57,793 nucleotides of DNA, from positions 4,247,203 through 4,304,995 of the forward strand of contig NC_064037.1 in assembly GCF_932526225.1 (NCBI RefSeq), in the 5' to 3' direction. The notes under the pieces are model-generated. The model did not search any database and was not told the DNA's origin. It saw only the letters and a list, made by a program, of their open reading frames with translations. How positions within the stretch are numbered: position 1 is the first letter of the stretch; each line of letters opens with the position of its first letter. The translations under genes and the position numbers were made by a program. This document shows, piece after piece, positions 44,001 to 56,000 of the stretch. This DNA comes from Nematostella vectensis. Lineage: Eukaryota; Cnidaria; Anthozoa; Actiniaria; Edwardsiidae.

Positions 44001-47000
44001 TTATTCTTATACCTGAAGTGCGGGACAACTCCTATTTTCAAAATCATTTAAATTTTAGAAAGTACTGGTCACAAATTATGGAAAGCATAGCAATTATATT
44101 TGAGCCAATTCTGAACATGCATGAATTTTTCAGACTGTTTGCTGGTAATCCTAATATTCCCACTACAGATAGACTCATTAACTATGCTCTAATAGATATT
44201 GCTTTAAAGTTTTATGGCTTAAACTCATCTTGACTCTCTGTAGTTTTTGTTGTTGGTTTATCCAGATGGTTTCAAACACTTCTGTTCACACAATTTTTCC
44301 CACCTTTGTGATAATAGAGTTACTACCAAGACACCTTAGATTAATTTTATGCACACAAAATAATATAATATTTTTTTATCATCAGTCATGTTATTCAGCA
44401 TGGCCTTTACATAATGGTACAATGGCATTTTCTATAGTTCTGATTTTTCTAGTATTAGTATTGTTTTAAAACTTCATAAGAATTAATTTGAGTGGGTGAG
44501 AATTTGGAAATCAAGAATCCTCCTTAACAATACATTATAAATATTTTGATTATGGTTTTCCCCATTTCATCTGCTTCATATTTTTTCATCAACATAATGA
44601 TAGATACTACAATATTTACAATAATTGCTTAAAAGATCTTATTATTAATTATCTTTCAGAATTATGTTTCTTCTTTTTTCTTTACTATGATTGTCAAATG
44701 CATTTTTTGAACTTCTATATTTAGTTTTTGGTTTTGGGCAATTGATACAATTTTGATTGACATCCCTGTTTGATTGACAGGGTCATGCGACCCTGACTGG
44801 TGGTCTATGTAGGTCCATAGCCACTAAGCCAACATCTGTGAGAAATATGCTTCTTATTGTCTGTTGTTTTTAAAGAAAAATTTTGACATGGATTAATCCT
44901 AACTACACATTTTATTAGGATTTTAAAACTTTTAGTTGATTTTTGCCTGGTTTTCAGATAATTAATTCAAGAGGGAAAATTAAGAATGTTATACGTCACA
45001 AGCAAAACTAGAAATTGTGTTCTAGTTAAAATTAGGGGATAAGGGGAGGGGTTAAGATGTACAGGGATGAGATGACCCCAGTGTCCTTTTCTCTTTCAGC
45101 TAGGGGTGGGCGTGGGGTGTGCATGCACTTTTCTTGGCGGCAAAAAAAGCACTGGCTAAATTTTAATGATTGTGCATCCTTCTGAGCTAATCCTGGTTTT
45201 GTGCCTTACTTGACCCTTCAATCTGCAAGCTCTTACAGTGTTACTTACATACAGTACATATTTTATTTTAAAATTATCAGGATCCTTCACCTTTGAAAGT
45301 TCCAAAACTTGCTGCTTCGTTTTTCATGGAAAAGACAAACATGAGTTACAATAACCATGACAGAGTGGACGAAGGGATTGAAGACGATGATAGTGATGAT
45401 AGTGATGATGACGATAGTGATGATGATGATGATGATGATGATAGTGAAGATGTTGACGAGGACATGCACCCCCCTGTGCTATCAGGGAAGAAGTATGTTT
45501 GCTCAACTTGCAGAGAAGAAGGGGATGAGGATGATGACTTCTTCAGTTTCGAGGAGAAGTTCTATTGCAGTGAGGAGTGCTTGGAAAGGGGGCCCTACCA
45601 GGACACTCTCGATACAAAGGTAACATAGATTATTTGTGCTGTCATTATTATTTTAGAATCACTTTTTATAAATCAATTATCCAAACAAGGGGGGCACCAG
45701 AACCCAGAAAAGGGATGAGGGGGAACGAGCCAAGAAATGGTACACATGGACCTAGAAAGAGAGTTACATAAACCCAGAAAGGAGGCTCATGAACTCCAGA
45801 ACGGGGGAAGGAGGGGGGGGGGGGGACAAACCAAGAAATGGTACACATGGACCTAGAAAAAGGGTTACATAAACCCAGAAAGGAGGCACATGAACTCCAG
45901 AACGGGGATGGGGGAGGGGGACAAACCAAGAAATGGTACACATGGACCTAGAAAGAGAGTTTAATAAACCCTGAAAGGAGGCACATGAACTCCAGAACGG
46001 GGATGGGGGGGGGGGGGGGGGGGGCAAAAAATAGTGCACATGGCCACACCTTTGTTAGAGTAATGTTCACATAGCTCAAGAATAGAAATGTTTCTTCAAA
46101 CACAAAGACCTGTTGGTTGATCAAATTCCTTGTTCTGTTTGTATAGGCTCTTTTCCTAATTATTCACTTCAGATGCTAGTGTACTTGTCTATTTTTCATG
46201 CCAGTGCATACTCGACAAGGAAGTCCTTATCTTTGTAGACTTTCCATGTTCCTTTCTTAATCTGCTAATAAAGATCATGAAACATACTCCCCTTTAAAAA
46301 ATATGCTGATGTTTTGATTAAATACGCGCTTATTAGGGCGCTTATTGTTTTTTCAGGTCTTTGTAGGTTCATTGAAGGGGGGGGGGGGGGTTATTTTGGA
46401 GCAGGCTCCTGTTTCTTTTTGCCTTAGTAAGCTAACTTTCGCAATAAGGTTTGAGGACTGCGCTTTTGCTCTATTGATATAATAGTTGAATGGCTAAATG
46501 TAATGAAGATTTCATCATTCAGTTGGAGCTTTGGGTTTTTTTTCTTTTAAAAACATTTATTTTTCCTATTTGCACTATTATCTCAAAATCGTTCCTCATA
46601 AATCTTGATTGCTTCGGGAGTTATGGTCTCGCGCGCTGTGTTTGTCCCCTAACAGCAAGATTGCGAGCAGGGCATGTCAAAACATTACACACTCCTAATA
46701 AAACCCTTCTCCTCGTTATCTCGAACATCATGTTTCATGCTCTCCCTGCTCGCATCTGAGTTAGTACTATTAGATTGCCCCGAGCCGTTTTCATTGCACA
46801 TGAACTGTGATAAGGCCGTCAACTATGATAGATTAAAACTATATTTGGAAGGACAACTAGTTTGGGGTTAATGTCAATGTATGGCGAGAATTCTTAATAT
46901 ACATACAACTAAAACTGGAGCGGATATATATTGCATATATTACGCTTAGCTGAGCTTACAAAATATCACAAGCGCAATTCTATTTTTTCTAATCTTTTTT

Positions 47001-50000
47001 TTCCAATTCCAATTCCGTAGTTGTTTTGTCGAATTTGAGTTAGCTTGCGTATCTTTATCTTACATTTAATAAAATTCGACCTTTTTTTCACTTTGCAGTT
47101 TTCGAGTTTCAGTGAATTATCAGATGGGATCAGATAATTGCTTAATTGTTTGCTCGCTCGACGCATTTCCAAATATACAGAGCGTCTATCATGGTTGCTA
47201 GTCGATAGATAACTTCGTCTGCTACGTCACATACGATACTAGGCCAGCTACAATTTAATATTCGACTCTAAAGTATTTATGCAAACGGATTTTATCTTTT
47301 ACATTATTTACTGTAAACTAGTTGATAAGGGTTTTCTATTATCGTAAAAGTAATAGAGAGGAAAAGGGCTTGGCTGTTGTTTGAAGAAAATTGCTTTTTA
47401 GAACCAAAATGATTTTATTTAAAAGGTGTGGCAAAGTAAAATGTTTGACATTTGTTGTCATTCTAATTTGCAGCAAAATACCGTGCCCTTTGTGTCTATT
47501 TATATTTTCATTAACTTTGGACAAAACATTTACAATTGAGACCTTCCTTTTAGGTTTCATTTCATTTTCCCAGTATCACTATTTTGTCTTCGTTTTTGTT
47601 ATTTTCTAATTTTCTTCTGAGTATAACATAAATCTGCTGAAAGGGAAAAAAAATGTTTTTTTAATTGTGAGAGAAAAAGAGAAGTGCATTTAAAAAAGTG
47701 AAATGTTAGTTGTTCGAGTTATTATTCTGTCACAAGACAAATGCGTGCTTGCACTAGGAACCGGTTGCTTAGCGCTGGTCCGCAACCCTTTGTCGTTTGA
47801 CGTCGTCAAAAGTATTGAAAACTTCATGGATTTCCATAAGCGGAAATCTCGCGATGCCTAATCAAACAGCGAAAACTATTTATTATACCAAAGCACGCAG
47901 TCCAAAGCTTGATAGTCAATAGCGGAGTGATAAAACTAGAAACCAGTCGCAAACGACCTGTTCATTTATCTTGAAGGATGATCTCGCTCATTTGTCTAGA
48001 ACTCGTGTTTTCTAGCGCGTAACTTGAAGAACTTTGTGTTCGTATTATCTACGAAGCAGGTGTATTCACCGCCTGTCAGACTAGCAGTTAGGATGTGTTA
48101 TGATTTCAACGCCTAAAGTGTGAAGCTTTTCCTAAGTAATCTCTAAGAGATATGGCATGTACTTAATACAAAAAAGTTAATTGAAAGTATAAAAAACTAG
48201 GACGCTACCCTTTCAACTAAACAAGAAATAAATAAATTTCTTGTTTAAATTCGTTCTCAAACAAACAAACAAAAAAACAATATCCTGTGAATAATGCAGT
48301 GAACCCCAAGATTCCACGTAGTGGGTCTTATAGCAGTAGAGTTAAGTTGTTGTTAGCAATTCAAATTTGGTTCCTTGAGTATTTCGTGTTTTGCTTGTTT
48401 GATTTTTGTTTAGTTCATGTTTTTATGCATTTTGTCATTATACTTCCGCCTACCACTGTATTTTATCTCAAAAGTCTCATATTACATTTCCTTTCTTTTT
48501 TTCCACACTTTTGCTTTAATTAAGCATTTAAAGAGATTGGTTTAATCACAATTCTTTGTAGAAAGTTCTCGAAGTTCTTTTCAATCTAATAGAAGTATAC
48601 TCATTTGTTATACAAAAATACTTTTCTGAGATGTTTTTATGGAAGTGCAGTGTATTCTACAATATATTTCCGTTAACTAAAACTCCTTGAAACAAAAACA
48701 ATCGATTTGCCCAAGTTCAATTTATACCCAGTCAAAATCCCTAGCTTTTATGTATGCTTCAAGCACTGTCATTACAATTTTCAATTCTTAAAGAATTGGA
48801 CTCGGTTTATCTCTCGTGACGTATCGATTTTTGGCGGCAACTATTGATGTATTCCCGCCGTTTTTTCATTCTTAAACGATTTCCAATTCAGCAATTTTTA
48901 AAATGTTACAAATGCTTTGAACTGCTATCAATCTAAAACGCCTGCAGGGCTGTTCAGTAGTACTTCGAGTAGGTATTACTGCTAATGGACGCTTTTTATT
49001 TTTCATTAGAGCGGCAAAAACTCCTCCCCTTCCCCCTGTGAATCGCCATCCGCTGGGATCAAAGACCTGAAGCGGCAATGTAGGGGACTGGGAATGGCAG
49101 GTAAGTATCCCGGATGTTAAGATCACGTAACTTTGTTGTGACAGGCAACCAATGACTGACGTGTCTTGTTTTCTTTCTTTTAGCCTCCATACAAGAGCTG
49201 ATAGGGTGCGTATCTGAATTTCCTCGACGCGTTTTTCGTATAATGAAAAGTTGTCATGTTAAGGCGGTTCTACTAATTCCAATGATTTTCTAGTTTAATT
49301 TGTTCTCTCCCGTATTTGAGTTTGCTTGAAAGTGTTTTTGATTAAATGTTTCACGAGCTTTAGCTGCAGTGCACATTAAAAACCATACCCTACATCTCCT
49401 AATGACGAAGCAAATAAATTCCCTCAACCACAACTCCGCACCTTTCATTTCTTTTCCTTATACTAATAAGTATTTTGTTTTTATTCTTAGCTGCCCTACC
49501 CCAAGGTGTGACGGGAAGGGTCACGTGAATGGTCGGTTCGCCTCGCATCGCAGGTACGTAACCTCTTGACCGCAGTGTTTATTGTCACGTGATGTCCTTG
49601 TGCTAACCAGCGTCACGTGATTTTAGTGTGTACGGGTGTCCGAATGCTAATAAGGCCACTCGACGCATGCGCACCGACTCCGGAGGTAAGGCACTATACT
49701 TATCATTTGCGTTCTCATATATTCACTTTGAATTTTTATAATTGCATGATTTACTAATTTTATTATTTTTTTCAGATCAAATTGAAGTCGATAGTGATAA
49801 ACCAAGGTGTGTTGTCCACTGATACATTTTGTCTATATATTTTTCAAGTTTCCTGGCTCTTTCACGTTCTTTCCATGTACCTCTTTCAAAAAAAATATAT
49901 ATATTGTTATTTTCTTACTCTACAAGGTTATAATATACATAAGTATCAATGAAAGATTAAAGAAAAGTTCTTAGGAGATGTGCAGTTTCTATGATCGGTC

Positions 50001-53000
50001 TTAAAAACATTCGCCACCCTTACATTGCGCGGGGGATTGGGTCGAGTTGACAAGCGAACAGCAATTCAGCATGATGTCATAAACATGTTGATGTAATACT
50101 TAATGCAAGCTAGAAAATAGTATGTTTTGGTAATTCTGCTCCTAGTTAGATTCACAACATCAACATTGGCATCGTTTGACGCCATGTTGAATTGCGTCCC
50201 TTAAATGCCGTTCACTTATCAACTCCCAATCCCCCGCTCTACATAAGAATTGAGAATCCAGTGGATAGAAGGTTTATTGCTTAGCTTCGTGTTTATAGTT
50301 ACACTGCAGGTGTCACGTGACACGGTCCCTTTAAGGTCGCGTTTGCACCAGCCCGTTAAAGTGTGTTGATGTATAACAGGTGTTATTGTACCGTACAAGT
50401 GTCTCTACCAGAATGCGACACCGTCGCTTTTAAGGTCGCGTTTGCACCAGCCCGTTAAAGTGTGTGGATGTATAACAGTTGTTATTGTACCGTACAAATG
50501 TCTCTATCAGAATGCGACACCGTCCCTTTAAGGTCGCGTTTGCACCAGCCCGTCAAAGTGTGTGGATCTAGTAACAGGTGTTATTGTACCGTGCAGGTGT
50601 CCCACATCAGGATGTGACGGGTCTGGGCACAAGTCGGGGCTTTTTGCGTCACACAGAAGGTAAAACACCGCCTGCTCTTCTTCTTCGTCCCTTTTATTGG
50701 CACTATTGGCAAGGGAGAACATTTGGAACCTTGGCAGGCTACGTATGATATTTCTCAAACGTGAATAACCTTGGGAAAAATCCGACGCAAACGCACGCAC
50801 AGATAGCAGAGTAATTTGGCACTACTGTATGTCTGTTTATCTGGTTAATGTGTGGCGTGATTGATTTTCAGCTTGTATGGATGTCCCCGTAGACTGTCCA
50901 CAGACAAAGACAAAGAAGGTAGAGAAAAGTGACCACTACACCGGGACATTTTATATTTCCATGTTGTTTTACATTGCAACTTCTTGTCGTTTAGTGCTCC
51001 ATTCTTATTAATTGTTTGGTATTGTTTGTAGGCAAAGGAAGTGGAGACGAGAATAATGTAAGGTAAGACATAACTTATTTCATGGAAAATGCGCGAAGAG
51101 CATCGCGTTAAAATGAAAAGGTTTTCCATTGTTTATTTTAACCCGCTATTACTTGAAACACAACCTGTCATTAATATTCATGACGAAATATTGTTCTTTT
51201 TACACCGCTATTATGGCTGACAAAACTAACAAAACTAGAATAGCTAATAACAGGACTTAAAACATACAGAAGACCTAACGCAAATTTCTGTACGTTGCTA
51301 ACAAACCCACATGTAACTGGTGTATTAAGAACAGTTAAAAACATTAATGTAACCTTACGTTACATTAATAGCTGATAGCAAAGCTAACAATTAGGAGAAA
51401 ATGCCGGTACGCTGCTAACAAAGCCGCATGTTACTACTGTATCAATAACAGTTAAAACACAACTTATGTGAGATTGCCTACCTATTATGACCAATAAAGT
51501 ATTTGTGAATCTGTAACTAACACGGTAAATGCATACCTAGCGTAGCTACTGTAAAAGGGCTAACACAATATCATAAGAAAATAGCTAACGCGGCCAATAA
51601 ACTATAACGGTTAACAAACGTTTAGTAAATAGTTAGATAACACGGGCGTGGCTATAATGGTCATCAGTTGCATTTACTATGATAACTATAACAGCCAAGT
51701 TCAGCTTGTCTAACTAGTGTACCATAATCCAACTCTGTTTTCTGTAGATGTCCGACCCCAGGATGTGACGGTACCGGGCACCGAACGGGCCTCTACACAT
51801 CACACAGAAGGTACAACCTTGTTAATACGGACACTATCGAAACCTGCAACCTGCACCGACACTTAAAAAAAACTTGTGACCGATTGGTTAATACGGCTGC
51901 TATGGAGACCTGCGATACATGTTGGAACCTAAAATAACCGAATTCATTCTTGTCACTGTTCAAAACGTTTTACTGTGAAGCCTCTTACCATGTATGCAGC
52001 TGAAAATATATTACGCCTCAGTTCTATAATAAAAAGTGGCTATGGAAGATCGAAATAATCTAAAACTTAGCCCTTTTCCGGAAGCACATCTTCTTGCCTG
52101 GGCCCATAACCTGTTGTCTCACTAATTTACGGACTGATTTATTGCTGTAGTTTGTCCGGCTGCCCGATAGCTGCAGCCCAGAAGCAGCTGGCGCGCCAGT
52201 GCATCAGTCCTCCTGGAACACCGACGCAAAGGAGAGGTGGGTTCACTCGCTGTTGCAATACTTCCCCACTTTCGGCTATATTGGCGCCTATTTATTTTAG
52301 CTTCGTTTTATTTTAAGGTGACTCGAAAGAAATTCCAAGCTATCCCTTGCGAGTCTAGGTCAAGCTGCCTTGTTTTGCTGTAACTCTCGCAATGCGCACG
52401 TTTGAGATACTATAATTGGAACACAGAACAACCTATCCTTCTGTAATAGCTGTGACTTAATCAATTTTTCATAGTCTTGGCATTTTTAATAATATTGCTA
52501 TCAAAGCAAACACCCTATCAGCGCTTCCTAGGCCTCCCAAAAAAACTTGTGCAGATATTTTTGCACGTTACTTTGTTTAACTTCTTCATCACACTCCGTG
52601 GGTATTTCCTGAAAACAAGAGCAAAATCGTAGGACGCACTTCTGTGTTTCATAGCTTTCTTTAATCGCAGAGTTAAAATATCTTGCAATTAATTAGACAA
52701 ATTCAAATGTTTTAAGAATCTTCTAGAAAGACCCGAACATGAACTTTATTGACTAAACGTCATCTAAGAACTTATAATATGTAAAGCATCAGGTCGATCA
52801 TTTGTAGTAAATAGCAAACCAGAGGATTTTTACATTTCCAAGACTTGCCCAAACCTTCGCCTAATATGAACACAGGGATGGGTAAAACACCACTATTTGA
52901 GGGTTTGATTTAGGCGACTAGTTTTCCTACTTGGCCCCTAATCAGTCATAGACATTACTTGGTTCAGTCGAGTTGGCAGAGCGAAATGTTTATTCTTTCT

Positions 53001-56000
53001 TGCGAAATAGACTTTTGAGTATTTGGTACTACATAATTGAGTTCGGGCATTGCTCTAAAGCCGTCTTTGTTGATAAATGCTAATGCCACGGCGTGGAGTT
53101 CACTCCTTTGATAGGGGGTGTATGCCACGGCGTGGAGTTCACTCCTTTGAAAGGGGGTGTAAAGTCTCTGTTTCTGAGAGGGAGGGGAGTAGTCCAACTT
53201 TCTGTTCTGATAATTTACCACGTGGCAATTCATCAAGATTGCGGCTAATAACCCAGGTAGTAGCACTACTTATTCTAAAAGAACACTGGTGGGAAAATGT
53301 GTGTTAAATATTTCAAATAATCACAACCTAGACTTCAAATGACCACATCTTCTAAAAAAATTATTAGAGCGGGATGTTTGTCTACTCACCCTCCCTCTTT
53401 TCAACAATAGCGGAGACTTCACTTTATATTTTCACAACACACAGGCCGCCCACCAAAGTACGTAGTTGTTGACCAGAAGACCTCCCCTCATCCAAGCCCC
53501 ACCTCTCCAGACTCCGCCATCTCCTCTGGGTCAAGCTCCGCATCCGACCCAGACACCTCTGCCAAGCCCCCCTCTCTACCCCGCCTAGAGTCTACAGACA
53601 CTCCCACACGCTTTCCCTTCCCGCGCGGCACGGCAGTCAAGACCAAGCTCAAGATCCCGGTGATCAACCCGGTGCCCATCCCTCCGGCCAGTTCCTCTTC
53701 AATGCCGAGTGTTATCACCGCCACTGCAGCCGTCGCCGTAGCTAATGCCGTCATTAGCGGTACAATGACATCATCACAACACACACCCATCCTGCGAGTG
53801 ACGCCACCGGAAGCGGAAACGAGGTCCCCTGCCTTCCCTACCAGGACTCTTCCGTCACCAGGTCACTTGTCGTCTTCACAGAGTTATGTCATTGAGTCTT
53901 TAGGGCTGACGCCGACTTCGCCAAAGCAAACTCACGATTGTGAATCGCGGGTGGGCCACACAAGTCCAGATCGTAACGCCTTGCCGAGGCCTGTAGCTGG
54001 GCCCAGCAAGACGTCATCTTTAAATTCTCCACTGACACCGCCCAGCACTTCTGCGGTGCATCTCCCAGGGAGGGGTGGGGAGGGGTTGATGCGGGGTACA
54101 GGGCGCCTGGATCGGATTGTGGAGTCGTTGAGGGTCGGGCGGAGCCTTGAGGTGGCGAAGGAAGCACCTGACAATGAGTCGGACAGCAGTAGTGTGAGTG
54201 GCGAGGAGGAAGACAGAAGACTTGAAGATACCTGGCACGAGGACTCTGGTAAGTACTTTTGTTGGTCGATCCAGCTGGCTGAATCACGGTGAACTTCAAT
54301 TTATCCTACAATAAAAAGAGCCCTTTCTATCTTTAAAGTGTCAACTAAGGCAGGGAAATTTGTATTATTTTAATGGTGAGAGTTTTGAATATTCAAAAAC
54401 AAAACAGTATTGTAACGCGAGATGGATCTACGAACTTATTAGTATCAAATGAGCACAATACAAGGCATAATTTTTAGCTAATTAAATCGTTTTGGCTACC
54501 TTTTTATATCTATTTTGTTTGGTGATATATTTTTTTTTGAAGGTGATGAAGGTGATGACTCTTTAAAAAGGAAGGAAAAACGTTTTTAGAATAATATCTT
54601 TCACTTTTTGCCGTCAATTGGAGAATGGCTTCCTCAAGGACACGTTGGGATTATTTTTGGACAGGAAACAGACATTGGATATTATTTGCTTTGGAGCAAA
54701 CACATGTTTTCGGTGCTATTTAACGAGCTAAAGTATAAGGATGACTTATTCTCTGTTTGGATCATCAGATGGGTCCATAGGCAAGGTTCTGACAGGCTGT
54801 CCTACTCCGGACTGTGATGGGACAGGTCACGTGAACGGCAGATTTGCATCCCACCGGAGGTAGTCATCCGATTTGCGTAGCGTGCATGTTTAGTAGATTA
54901 TTCTAGTGGTGTTTATGAGGACAGCGATGGTTATCGTCGTCACAATAGTAGAGTGTGATTATGGTTATAGAGATGGTGGTGATGATGAATATGACGACAG
55001 TATTGGCGACAGCGACGACGAGGTAGTGATGATGCTGTTGTAGTTGATGTTGATTTGAAACCACGAAGATTTCGACGACGAAAATTAGGCCGTGTTGATA
55101 GTTAGGCGATGGTAGTGTGCGTAGCGAGGAAATAGTAGTGTTGATGGTAATGACGATAATAATGATGATGATGATGACGATAATAATGATGATGATGATG
55201 ATAATGACTATAATAATGATGATGACGACGACGACGACGACGATGATGATGAAGTTATTGACGATGACGGTGATGATAATGATGACGGTGATGATAATAA
55301 TGATGATGACTATAGTGGTAAGAAGATTATGACGATAATAACAGTGATGGTAATGATAATGTGAAAATGGGTATGGTCATTGTCATGTCATCAACTTATC
55401 TTAACTCTACAATATGTTGTTTCTCTCTCTCAGACTCTCGGGCTGTCCAAGAGCGATGAAGTTGGTGCCGACCTCCAAGAACCCAACAAGAAATGAGATA
55501 GGTGAGCTTACCATTTGATATCTTTCATCTTCCTTTTTATCCTTTTACTCATAAATACGCCTAGGTGACAGTGTCACTCGTTTTTCTGGTTTCTGATCAT
55601 TTTGTGATTTCTTTTCTTGGTAGGGACCGATGGAAGAGTCAAAGAATTGCTAACGTTAGTAGACTTATGTTTTCAAGTTTTCTAAATGAACTCATCATCT
55701 GCTAAATTCAATCTATCGTTTTTCTCCTATGTATAACTAACATTTGCTGCAAATATGCACAATCTTTAATCTCGCTAGCTATGCACTGAACGCTTAAACG
55801 TTTTGTTTTAATAGGTGTCCCACTCCTGGATGTGACGGGACAGGCCACGTGTCCGGCCAGTATGCATCACACAGAAGGTAATTCCCACGCCCATAAAACC
55901 TTTCATTCATCAGTAGTTACACGATATTTTAGCGATATCTGTTTTACACACAGACCATCAAAAAATCCCACTCCACTAATTGATTTGTGTTCACTCTTGT

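Noticed and set aside
45324-45506. Minus-strand His/Ile-rich frames over MYT1 exon 2
   Set aside because: Shadows of the GAT/GAC coding microsatellite on the other strand.
54541-54590. Possible small MYT1 exon (GGTGATGAAGGTGATGACTC)
   Set aside because: It follows a T-rich tract and AAG and is open, but no usable donor follows. Exon 13 joins exon 14 in phase without it.
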